In this document: piece by piece, positions 33,805 to 45,041 of the stretch
Numbering within the stretch: position 1 is the first letter of the stretch
How the letters are laid out: every line of letters starts with the position of its first letter
Assembly: GCF_958979055.1 (NCBI RefSeq)
Contig: NC_084889.1
Span: 5,720,761 to 5,784,760, forward strand
DNA length: 64,000 nucleotides
DNA from: Alnus glutinosa
Lineage: Eukaryota > Streptophyta > Magnoliopsida > Fagales > Betulaceae
Direction of reading: 5' to 3'
Program-made: the position numbers and the translations under genes
Notes under the pieces: generated by a model
Told to the model about the DNA's origin: nothing
What the model saw: only the letters and a program-made list of their open reading frames with translations
Database searches by the model: none

Positions 33805-33821
33805 CTGTTTTTTTTTTTTTG
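33805..33821 (-). mobile_element. Micro-insertion 5: poly(T) 17 nt between 19-bp repeats
   Basis: TTTCGATATTGTAGATCTT (33786-33804) and TTTCAATATTGTAGATCTT (33822-33840), one mismatch in 19, flank CTG plus a T run plus G. Confidence 0.65.
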
Positions 33822-33840
33822 TTTCAATATTGTAGATCTT

Positions 33841-34293
33841 AACACGTCCGTCTAATAAATTAATGGTGAAAATGAGCGTCTGAAAGGGATATCATCTCTG
33901 TGCATGACCTATACTTTTTTTATATATATAATCTTTTTGAGTACTAAATATTTTTATTAAATCAAGCTTATCTCAAAAACTTAAATCGATAGAAAAATAA
34001 TAAATTTAATTATTTAATTTATATTGTAACACTCTCTCTTGTGAGAGTTCAAACTCTCTTAATAAGTAAGGTCTAATATATGGAATGTTTAATTGAAATG
34101 AGATGTAAATAACGAAGATAAGTTTCGAACTCAAGACCTTGACTCTAATCCTTTGTTAGAAACCATATAATAATAATAAAAAAAAAAAACGAAAAAGTTA
34201 AAAACTTGGGATATATAATTTGTGTGTGAATTAAATGTGTGATTATTTTATACATGGAAGATACTTTCGTAAAAGGAAGGTAATATCTTTTTT
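33841..34293. other. Spacer, nothing recognised
   Basis: AT-rich; includes repeat-like text around 34030-34170 (GTTTCGAACTCAAGACCTTG) of unknown family. Confidence 0.4.
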
Positions 34294-34840
34294 TGTTGGT
34301 GAGCGACGTAATTCTTGGCTAGAGTGCTTTCTCAATTGATTTGTGGCAGGTGAGTGGAAGTTGCTGATCTTGCTTTCCTTCTTTGCTCATATTTCCTTCG
34401 TTAACACTCTCCCTCAAGTTGGATTGTTTGAGGCCATATAATGATTTATGAACCTTGCAAACTCTGGTTTCCCCTTTCATCCGAATCCAGGCCGAAGTTG
34501 CATATAGACATCCTTACATAAATTGCCATTGTTAACGTCAAGTTGGTAAATGTGCTAACCACAAGATGCAACAATGGTAGGGATGGTGTGAACAGTAATC
34601 ATTTTAACCACAGGAGCAAAAGTTTCAGTATAATCAAGACGTTTCATTTGATTGGAGCCTTTCGTCGTTAGATGAACATTATACACAGAACCATCAAGGT
34701 TGAGTTTTACTTTTGTATCCCATTTACAACCAATGAGTTTCTTTTCGAGAGGCAAATCAGTGAGAGACCATGGTGTCGATGGCAGAAGGCTTCAAAGCAT
34801 CAATTTCAATGCCCATGACATCACACAACTTGGGAGCTTA

Positions 34841-36138
34841 CACTACAAAAAAATAAAAAACTCAATTATTGATGGTTTATTTTTTACGACAGTTTTAAAA
34901 ACCGTCTAGAATTAAATTTTTACTGACGATTTTTTGAAAACAATCCTTAAAAAAATAAATTACGACGATTTCAATAAAACCGTCTATAAATTTACAGACG
35001 GTTTAGATTAACCGTCTGGAAATGTAAATTTCTAAACGGTTTTAATGAAACCGTCTGCAATTTGGTTTTTAAAAAGGAGTACTCCACCCCACACACTCAT
35101 TGAAAATACCACTCATCCATATTCCGAGACATCGATCCGCACCACAAAATAAAGTTCACATCTCAACTGTCTCTTTCAAATTTATCAACGACTCATAACA
35201 CCGTACAATCACACAATCTCTCTTTACTTTATTCACAGAGTACTTGGCCAAAGAAGTCCCAAGAGGTCGGGCGCGCAGGTCTTGTTCTTCTTCTTCTCTC
35301 TCCGGCCGGCGAGTATTGAAGACGGGCGACGGGATTTGGACAAAATGGCTGGATCGGGACGACGAGAACAGAACGGCGGGAGAGAGTGCCAAAGATGGAG
35401 TGCTAGATCTATCAAACCCACGCCGGCGTGCGTGGGTTTCCGACCAATCTGGCGAGGTTGTCAGGTTCTCCGGCTAAAATCAGCTCTGGGTCGTTTTGGG
35501 TTGGAGCCGACGGGTTGGTAATTGAGGTGGGTTTCAGTGTTTCTCGGTTATTTTATAATTTTAATGGTTATTTAATTTGGGTTATGGAATTTTAAAATTC
35601 ATTATCGATTGATTGAGGTACATCCTTTGTTTGTTTTGATTGTTTGAGGTACTATATATTTTGGTTGATTGGTGAAAGGGGGGTGTTTGGCTATGATTGT
35701 GGTTGTTGGGTTGTGCAATGAGGGAGATATGATTGCGACTTGTCTCTCCTAGTTTCTCTCGGAGTGGAAGAGAAACTGAGGAAGACTTCTAGCTTCGATG
35801 GGGGTTTGGTGCGGCTGAACGACTGGATTGTAGATGGTGGTGATCAGAGCTGATTTTTGGTGGATATTTTCAGACTCTGGTAGAACATAGAAGCTTTGAG
35901 TCTTTGACCGTTGGACCAACAAAAAAAATTATTATTATTATTATATTAAAAAATATTATAATTATAATTAAATTAAAAATTTAAAAAAAAAATAACAAAT
36001 TCAGGACGGTTTGGCCCAAACCGTCCATAACTCAAATTAGCGACACATTTTCCTAGACGGTTTCAAACCGTCTGGACCTTTTTCTAGACGATTTTTTACA
36101 ATTTCTAGACTATTTGAATTATTGAAATTTTTATAGTG
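34841..36138. mobile_element. Non-autonomous CACTA element (1,298 bp)
   Basis: Begins CACTACAAAAAAAT and ends ATTTTTATAGTG, the defining CACTA/Tpn1 termini, with TTA duplicated on both sides (34838-34840, 36139-36141). Both ends carry subterminal repeats of the GACGGTTT / AAACCGTC type (at least eight). The centre (about 35240-35900) is GC-richer, gene-like sequence with no transposase, possibly a captured plant gene fragment. Confidence 0.9.
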
Positions 36139-36219
36139 TTACATAGCATGGGAAAAGGAATGTGGCTATTGCACAAGGGAAAGGGTAGTTGTAAAGCACG
36201 GTGAGTATGAGACAAGCGA

Positions 36220-36605
36220 GAATAAGATTAAGAAAAAAGGAAAATTGTACAATTGATTCCTGTGATTGGCCTAAATTACAAATAGCTCTATTTAATATCA
36301 AAATTAATTCAGAGATCATTGTAATTGACTTAATTTATAAATCGCTTCCTGGAGCTAAATTCCGTTAAAATTTTTGACAGAATTTGTTACGCGTCACACT
36401 AACGTCAATAAAATGGCGACACGTGTCGATCATAATGAAAAAATATAAATATTTGAATAATTATTTAAAAAATAAAAAACAAAAAAAAATTAAAAGAGAA
36501 AAAGGGTGGTCGTGCGCCACCCACGACACCTGGGGATGCAAGCCACCACTAGATACCTTTGGGAGTGGCCTGCGGGCCAGCCCTAGATGCCTTTGAGGGT
36601 GGGCT
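36220..36605. repeat. Dispersed repeat inserted in the Copia integrase
   Basis: Copia homology is interrupted here by AT-rich text, an A-rich stretch (36470-36500) and a block of GGGTGGTC/GCCACC/GGGAGTGGCC words. The same arrangement appears at 5700-5930. Ends not defined. Confidence 0.45.
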
Positions 36606-37490
36606 TCGAGTTTGCGATGTTTGCGTTCAACTAATACGTTTTGTTGTGGAGTTGAAGTGCAACTTTGATGAATGATGTCTTTATTCGATTAAAAAGAATG
36701 AATATCAAATTTGGAGTCATTATCACTACAAATGATTTAACTTTGGTTGAGAACTTGTTCTCAACAAAATAGATGAATGCCAGTAAAAGGGAACGAGTTT
36801 CTGACTTCTGGCGCATGAGATAGACCAATATGTACCGAGTGTAGTCATCAATAATAGTCAGAAAATAATAAGCCCCGATGGTAGATGGAACATGGTAACT
36901 ACCACAAATATCGACATGTAATAATTAAAATGATTATGCGGTGAAAATGGAGCTTTGGGAAAAAGACGTGCGCTTGTTTAGCTAGATGCCAAACAAGGCA
37001 TATGTCAAAAGATCAAGAAATTTATAGAATTTTATTAGAAAGAAGGGGTAACATTTTATTTAATTTGAGAAATGTCGTAATCAACTATGCTAGAACTAGG
37101 AGATACATATACAAAGATGTCGCCACCTGACATCTAGCGATCTCCATCTCGATGAAGCTGTATAAGCCATCTTGCTCTGTTCCCATCCCAATCATCTTCA
37201 ACGAGCCAAGGTTTGAATGAGACAGAAATTAAAGGAAAAGTTAATTAGGCAATAGAGATGTTTGCATAACCGACACACTGATATTTAGTTAAAATGAAAT
37301 GTTGGAATAAAAAGAACATTAGTTAATACTAAAGAGGATGAAAATTACTTGATGTTTGCATGCGACTCATCAAGTAGTAGTACTGTGTGGTTACGAACAA
37401 GGATAGAATGGATCAATGCAGTTAGATCACTGATCTGGTCAGTTCCACCACCATCGAGGATCCAATGTGTAGATGTGAAAGAAATAGATG

Positions 37491-38727
37491 ATCAATGACA
37501 AGTTACTGCTCTAACGCATAAGGATTAAGACAACCTATTTGTGAAGAAGGATTCCATGGCCAGCTTTAGCATATGCTTTTGAGTAGTTTCATATTTGGTG
37601 TATTATTGCTTTTATTATATTCCTACCACATCATACCTTGCTCTCACATGCAATAGTTGTTCAATTATTTCAAATTCGGTACGAATTTTTTCATTTTAAA
37701 TAAATAAATTAAATAAACTAACCTACCACCTGACAAAAAAAAACAAAAAAACATGCACCAGCAGGTGTGTGTCGCCTCCTGATCAATCAACCTCACTGAC
37801 GCAAGAGGCCGGGGGAATTAAAGTGAGGGAATGGCAAAACTAATTGATCCTTTTAATTCATGCATCAGGAGGATCTTCTTAATTCTAAGTGAAATACATG
37901 CAAAAGAGTTATTTCATAGTAAAAAATTTGTTTTGTTGCATCTAAAATTTTAAATTTAATGTAAAATTTATTTAAAAGATAACACGTCATTTGAAATTTT
38001 TAAATAACATATAGTAATATATATATATATACCAATTTATTTGTAAAATATATTCTAACTATAGAATCACTCTTCTATATGTATTTCACTTAAATTTTAT
38101 ACGGACACAAGTAAAAGATTAAAGGAGGAATGGAAAAAATAAAATAAAATAATATATATATATATATAAAATTAAAGGAGAATAGAAGGGGGTAGGGGAT
38201 CACTTCAAATTCTCTACCCTTCCACGCCCACCAGAGTACTGAACTGATGGCGACAGTCGAAAGAGAAAAAGAGAAGTTTTTTTTTTTTTTTTTAACCCCT
38301 CGTTGAACGTACGTACCTATGCTCGAAAAAATCATTGTATATGTCATCAGTCTTCCGGACTAATGACTTTTTCAGAAATGAATGTGAGCCTAATGCGATT
38401 TCATATAATTTAAGTTTTTTTTTTTTTTTTTTTTTTCTTTGGTAATCAATAATAAAAGATTGTTCTTTGTTCTTTCTTTTTTGGGGTGTAATGTTAGCTA
38501 TTGAATTCTTTTGCATTCTAATCAATTGTTGAATCAAAATTCTAGCGTACGATCTCCAATGATATATGTTACATGTCTCTCTGTATTATTTCTTTCTTTT
38601 CTACTTCTTCTTCTCTCACTCAATCAGAAGTCAAAGTAAATCCTGAAACTGGTCAATATATGGTAGCACAATCCTACTTTTATGATTTTTTATTTTTTAA
38701 TATTTTGTATGCTTGCGCAATGCAGTG
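37491..38727. other. Spacer, nothing recognised
   Basis: AT-rich with long T runs at about 38277-38293 and 38416-38436; no gene. Confidence 0.5.
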
Positions 38728-39075
38728 GTAATTATATATTAGAGTATACTGAAAGTTCAAAAATCTAAGTTACAGTTGAAGATTGTAGCATAACTACAAT
38801 TGAAAACTATCACATAGTCAGATCGAGTTAAAAACTATCATCTAGTCGTAGTTAAAGCTTATTTGTATTATTTCATTTTCTTGTAACAGTAAAATCTATA
38901 ACTAGCTAGGTGATAGTCCTTAACTTTGACTAAGTGATAAGCTTCGATTGTAACTATGTCACAGTCTTTAACTGTATTAGGTTATAGTCTTCAATTGTGA
39001 TAGTCTTCAATTATACCTTGAATTCTTAAATTCTTGATATATTCTAACATCTCTATCACTATAAACTCCGGATAT
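38728..39075. mobile_element. Candidate fold-back element
   Basis: The left end (TTAGAGTATACTGAAAGTTC) and the reverse complement of the right end (TTAGAATATATCAAGAATTT) align over about 44 bases at roughly 70%; the interior repeats AATTGAAGACTATCAC-like words in both orientations. No target duplication fixed. Confidence 0.4.
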
Positions 39076-41416
39076 ACTCTACCCGAAGGTCATTATATTG
39101 GGAATTTCCGTTTGAGAAGGCAAATAACTAAAGAAATTCTACGTTTTGACTGGTGGCAATTCAATCTAAAAAAAGTATTCTTTCGTATTTAGCAAGTGTC
39201 TCTTTGCGAGGACATCGATCATCATTAATATTCTTCAAGCATATTTGACTTTTAACTATTAATTAGGCCGTATCTTCAGAATTTACATTCGCGGTGGTAT
39301 ATATTGATTGCACTTTCACACGTACACCTTCTGATGAAGTTTCGTAACATTTGGGAGATCTTTTGTTTTCGTTTATATTAATTGTTGTTTCTTTTGTTAT
39401 TAATTTATATAATTTTTTTATTTATTTATAGATGTTAATTTATATAATTGATTGTCTATCACTCTCTTCTGTTGACTTGGGATACCATGTTCATGCACTC
39501 GCTACTTTTTGGTGTTGAGAAAAGTAAAAGGAGGCCAACATCTTGATTACTGATTAGTCCGCTGGTCCCCATGAGCAGTAGTATTCATCCACCTTTCAAT
39601 CTTTGCATGGCATCTTCAAAAGCATATGCCTAAGTTCCTAACCCTATTATTCTATGTTATCTCAAATCTCAATTGTGGACTAGAAAAAAAGGAACTGTTT
39701 TTCTCAGTCGTGAAAATTTCTGGGCCAAACAGAAATTAAACTAGTGAAATTTTATTTTGCATATAATTAATTAATTGCCTCGCCACCTACTGGTAGACTA
39801 GTCATCTAATATTTTTGAAATGTAAAGATAAAGTCGTATATATATATATATATGTGCAGTCTCTGTCAACAATAATGTCATCAGATAATGTTTGGTAGCT
39901 CTCAGACCCAAAAGTTTTCAGGGAAAAGACAGACACCGAGACACACACGGATTTAAAAAAAAAGAAAAAAAAGAAAAGGAAATGAGCAGTATTCATTGAT
40001 GATTATTATGTACTTTTTTTCCTTTTTCTTTTTATCGGCTTGATGATTACGTTCTTGACTGTATGCCGTATGCATTCGCTTGCGGTGCAAACTCATTTCT
40101 CAGCCAATGGTTATTTTTGTTGGGAAAATTGCTGAAAATATTTATGGTGCACAATAAATATATTATTTTTATTTTATTGTGTTTGTGATAGTGTATTTAT
40201 TGTGCATCATAAATGCATGTATCATTCTCTTATTTAAATGAATAACAATATTTCTCTTTATATTCATTTATTATATTTATTTTATATTAACTAACGTAAA
40301 AAAAAAACAAAAAACAAAAAACTTAAATTAACATGAAAAATCATTTAAAACATATTACGTCAGCCAAATGTGTAATGAGTACGAAGAATAATGTCAAAAA
40401 ATAAAAATAAATAAGTAAAATAACAAATGTAATATATTTTGATTTGAAAAGTGGATAGTTAAAAAAAAAAAAAAAACTTTATTTAAAATTTAGCTAAACT
40501 TTTTTATCGGCCAAATACGAATGTTCAAATGCTTGCAAGTTGCAACTATATATATGTTGTATCCAAGAGAGTGCCACCTGTTCGACCATCACTATACGTC
40601 CTAACGCCATCTATATCCCTGTCACGCTATCCTTTTCTGGTTGTCTAACTTGTCTCTATGAATATTTTCCTGACACAAAAAAAAATAAAAAATAAAAACC
40701 CCGGAAAAGACATGGTGACATGCATAGTTGACTGCAGATTGATAATAATACAAAAAGACATTTAATGAATTTATGGATCTGTCGGTGTATTTCATCGTGT
40801 TTAATATTAATTTCGACTTGGGATCAGTGCGATGAGCTTCCATAGTTCCATCCATGTGCTCTCTTTTTCTAAAATGGCTGCCTTCACGTTAGTATTTGCT
40901 TAGAGCTTGTGAAGGAGGTTAATTTACTTCCTAATCTTTCATGTACTTGCAACAGTTTTTCTTAAACGTTTTTTTTTTGAATCCGCATGTATGTATGTAT
41001 GACTATACATGGGCAAACGGATAATTTTATTTCGAATCCGATGCACAAAAAATCCGATCAGAAAATCAAAATAAAAACAAATAACTATGTCATACCATAA
41101 ATCCACAACTAGATAATCAAAACAAATAACCAAGTGGAGTTTGGCGAAGTGAGATCTTGCTCTTCCTTTAAAATCCAGTTTTTCTTACGATGCTCAGAGA
41201 TCTAAGAGAAACAGAGAATGAGAGAGGTATACTTGAGAAGAAATTAAGGCAAGAAAATAAAACACAAAACAAGCAAGATATTGGGTTAAAAAAGCTGAAA
41301 AATAAAAATAGAGTCTTGAGACATACATGTGTGATTATGCGAAGATTTGAGAAAGGGAAAAAGCGATTAGTCAAAAGAAGTTGAGAGCAAAAGAGCGTTT
41401 TTTTCTTTTCAACGGC

Positions 41417-41418
<2 letters not shown>

Positions 41419-41448
<30 letters not shown>
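41419..41448. repeat. (AG)15 microsatellite
   Basis: Thirty uninterrupted bases. Confidence 0.95.
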
Positions 41449-41453
<5 letters not shown>

Positions 41454-42002
41454 GGAAATGGAAAGTGAAATGGTTTCTAGAGAATTCCTTTAACTTGTCA
41501 AAACGGCATCGTTTTGGTATTGAAGAAATATCATCATGGGCGTCTTGGTAAAAGGGGGGAAAACTGATTCATACTCCATTCACTTCTACGTTTTATATAT
41601 ATAGCAATTTGATACGCAAAGATAAAACACACAAACAACGGTCATGATGCAATAGGGCCAGCAATGAACAGCGATAAGACACTTATCACATTGTACGAAA
41701 TCTGTGACATGAATTGACCCTTTCTCTGTCCCGATTGTAAGCAAACGCATATCTTGAATTGCGTGGGTAACCATCGATCGATCACTTCTCCAGCTCTGTG
41801 TGATTCTATACCGAATCCCGTCCCAATGCACATACCAACTACCCTGCCAAATTTTGGGCTCGTCTTCCTTTGTTTTTCGATAACTAGAAAAAAAATAAAA
41901 ATAAAAAATCTCTGGATGCGACCCTACTTGACTTTTCCTGCTCAGCAGCTCAGAGTATTGACATGATCGCAATGCCTACTGGAAATTGCCAAAATTTTTA
42001 GA

Positions 42003-42027
42003 TCAGGTCAGGTCAGGTCAGGTCAGG
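42003..42027. repeat. (TCAGG)5 pentanucleotide repeat
   Basis: Five perfect 5-bp units. Confidence 0.92.
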
Positions 42028-42138
42028 TGTGTGACATGATATGAATTAATTTACACATGAAAAATTTACGTATATACAAAAATATACATAAATAACATAT
42101 TTGGTTTCATCTTCTGATTGCGTGCAGAGTCGGAGGGA

Positions 42139-42142
<4 letters not shown>

Positions 42143-42176
<34 letters not shown>
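42143..42176. repeat. (TC)17 microsatellite
   Basis: Thirty-four uninterrupted bases. Confidence 0.95.
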
Positions 42177-42181
<5 letters not shown>

Positions 42182-42760
42182 TGTGAGAAGGATTTTCTTC
42201 ATCTTTGGTTAGCAGAGAACGGTCAAAGAGGAAATCCTGATTCTTTTCCACGAACATCTCTCTCGAATCTCTTACCAAAGGGAAAGAGAATTCTGAGTTG
42301 AATATGATTTCATCGTTGGATCCAATCTTCACCTACTCCAGTGAGAGCAACAAAGTGGTTGATTGGCACGTGAGAAGCCACATGCAAGAGTGCTACTAGC
42401 CTATGATAGTGATTTGTCAAGGATCAAGCATCGTTCCCGACGGCCCTAGCACTTGTTCTAGCTTTTAATTAGTTCAATTTAAGGTTGGGTATTTGCATTA
42501 TCCCACGATTATGTTTCGTGCATTTACACAACATGATTGCATGGAGACGTGAAATAAATAAAACGTGCATTATTTTATGGCACCCAAGGCTTGATTGGAA
42601 CCTAATCTTTAAATATTACAATACATGAGTCCAATGTCATAGTCATTAGTCATGCAATTGACGAAACAAGTCAGCATCCAACAGCTAGCCAGCCAGTCAA
42701 TAGTTAGAATCTGGGGAAGTTCTTTTCTGTGTGCTTGAAACAATTCGATAATTCTAACTT

Positions 42761-43277
42761 GTTTGGGGCGTAAAATATTTTTTAAAAATATATTTTACAT
42801 TTTTTTGGTGTTTGGTGCAACTGAAAATAATGGCCAACGAAAATTATTTTTATTTTAACCATAAAAGTCTATTTTAATTTTTTGAAAAACGATTTATGGT
42901 TTTAAAACAAACAAGAATTCAGCCGATGCCAAAATCTGACAGTACGGCCGTAATCTGGTCAGTTTGTCGAAATTCGACACAACTAACTAGATTTTGGCCA
43001 CTTTCGTCAGAATCCAACGAACTCAAATTCTGGCAAAACTGGCCGGAATTTGGCCATTGTCGCCGGATTCCAACCTTCATCGCTGGAATCCAGCAACAGT
43101 AACCAGAATTCGGTAAAATTAGTCGAAATCCTGTTGGCCAGTGATGGAATCTTGTCCATTGTAATTTTTTACTGGTGATAATTTTTTCGTACGAATCAAA
43201 TGTTAAAAAATATTTTCAAAGAAAAATAAATTTTTTTAAAAAATAATTTCGTTAAAATATTTTATATCGAAACAAAC
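42761..43277. mobile_element. Candidate MITE with GTTTGG...GTAAAATATTTT ends
   Basis: Left GTTTGGGGCGTAAAATATTT and right reverse complemented GTTTGTTTCGATATAAAATATTTT form an imperfect inverted repeat. The middle (42905-43150) is a run of diverged about 25-bp units around GCCGGAATTTGGCC / AGAATCC words. No clean target duplication. Confidence 0.5.
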
Positions 43278-43411
43278 CGAATATAAATTAAAACAACCAA
43301 TTTTGTAGTTTAAAGTTTTAAAATTTGAACCCTATGAAGATTGGGACACATGCCCAAAGCGTCAAATTGTCAGGTTTATCAAAAAGTTAAAAATTTTAGA
43401 AAAGAAAAAGC

Positions 43412-43443
<32 letters not shown>

Positions 43444-44980
43444 GGGGAAAATCGACAAGCTGTTTTATCTTCGTTACGATTGTACAAGTTGATTCGTAAA
43501 ATAATATTAAAAAAAAAAAAAACGACAAGAGAAATTAAAGAAAAAGGAAAAGGCAAAGGTACACTTTTATTTTTATCCGAATTTCTAGGCCCACAGAAAT
43601 GAGTAAATCCATGCAGGGAAGATGTGAAAATAACAGAGTAGAGATTAAAGGAAGAAAGAGACAGAGGCAGAGATTAAAAAGTCGCGCCGCCTGGTCCTCC
43701 TACCCAAATAAATCATGGAAAGTTACGCAACCACACGTTTGGAGCTCTCTCTCTCTCTTCGACTACGAAGATAATTACATATAGATTAAATTATTGCATT
43801 ATAATTTAATTATATATAAAAGCCAATTTTTAAAAAAGGTTCACATGCAGCAATATTTTATTCCCTGCTTAGCTTGCAACCTCTATCGAGCATAATCCAC
43901 CACAAATTGGTCCAAACATGGGCGCTTGTATATTTTATTTCATTTTAATTGTTTTAATCATGTGCGAGATATTATATTAAAGTCCATTATTTTTTCTTTT
44001 TCTTTTTTGCCTTTTTCTCACAGCTCACTTTTATATAAATAATACAGAAAAAGTAGCTTGAGGGAATCGATGACTGATTTTTCATCATGTGAATAGACTA
44101 ACTTTTTAGTTTTTAGATAGATCGTTTGATTTTCTTTTTACACTTGATTTTCATTATGAGATTCACTTATAAACTCGTCCATAATTGGTTCATTAAAATG
44201 TGTGGATCCATCTTGAATCTCATATATTATTTTTCATTTAAAGAAAAGTAATCATGATATTTATTACATTGAAACCTTTTGAGTTGGCATCTAAATTTTA
44301 TGACAATTCTTTATTTTTATTTTTATTTTTACACCTCATTTTTTTTTAACATTTATTATTTTATTCTGTCTAACATTTCGAACTCTATTTAATTTAAGAT
44401 GGCACATTATTATATGAATTTAAGTTTCAATCTGTCATCAGTGTCATGTGGGATGCCTAGAACATTTCTTTTCATTTTGAACTTTTATTTCAAGCAGCTC
44501 CTTTATCTCTCATTTTTAAGTTATTTTCTAGAGGGAAAATGTATTAAGTGCTATGAAATTAGTCGTGACGGGTATTTTAATTAGTCATGATGCCTAGTAT
44601 TATGAACAATTATGTCGGAATATTAATTAACAACATCGATCACTATATTATTTATAACGATATTATTATCGGGCATCTGAAAATTGAAATTAAATCACAT
44701 GATATAAAATTATAAATAAGGGTTGTCGGTTGATTTCTAATTTGGGTATTGTTGTAAATATGAAGCTCTCATATGGGCTTATTTTATTTATGAGTATACT
44801 ATATCAATCTTTTGGATACTATTATAACGTACGTACGCGGGCCTAGCTAATAGCGGGCTCAAAAAAAAAAAAGGGTAATAATATATTGAAAAAATTTTCC
44901 TGCAAGAGATGAATACTATTGTAAAGTCATTTACCAAGATGAGTTAATTAAGCTAGAGTGGAATGGTAAAAGACAAAAGC
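43278..44980. other. Upstream region of the extensin gene
   Basis: AT-rich, with a T run of about 33 bases at 43411-43443; no gene recognised. Confidence 0.5.
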
Positions 44981-44988
44981 TATATAAA
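44981..44988 (+). promoter_or_regulatory. TATA box of the extensin gene
   Basis: TATATAAA, 53 bp before the ATG; transcription would start near 45010-45020, giving a short leader. Confidence 0.75.
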
Positions 44989-45041
44989 GGGAGCGAGTGG
45001 GTTGGTTAGGAGCAGAACTACAACCATTCCTTGTAGTGAAG

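Larger units (their letters stand above)
34294..37490 (-). mobile_element. Decayed Ty1/Copia retrotransposon carrying nested insertions
   Basis: Read on the minus strand from 37490: protease-like WILDGGGTDQISDL; pre-integrase IGMGTEQDGLYSF (about 37190); integrase text with VYLMRQKSETRSLLLAF (about 36830-36640); RT start KKLIGCKWDTKVKLNLDGSV and LDYTETFAPVVKM (34755-34600), VYMQLRPGFG (about 34500); then directly a purine tract TTGAGGGAGAG and TGTTAACG, the likely start of the 3' LTR (boundary at 34406). The second half of RT and all RNase H are deleted. Interrupted by a CACTA element and by a repeat block at about 36220-36605. Left LTR edge near 34294 is a guess. A crop-plant-type retroelement relic with no intact gene. 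Confidence 0.7.
39076..42760. other. Spacer with microsatellites, no gene seen
   Basis: Holds (AG)15 at 41419-41448, a five-unit TCAGG repeat at 42003-42027 and (TC)17 at 42143-42176. Short open frames here are repetitive or unsupported. Confidence 0.5.
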
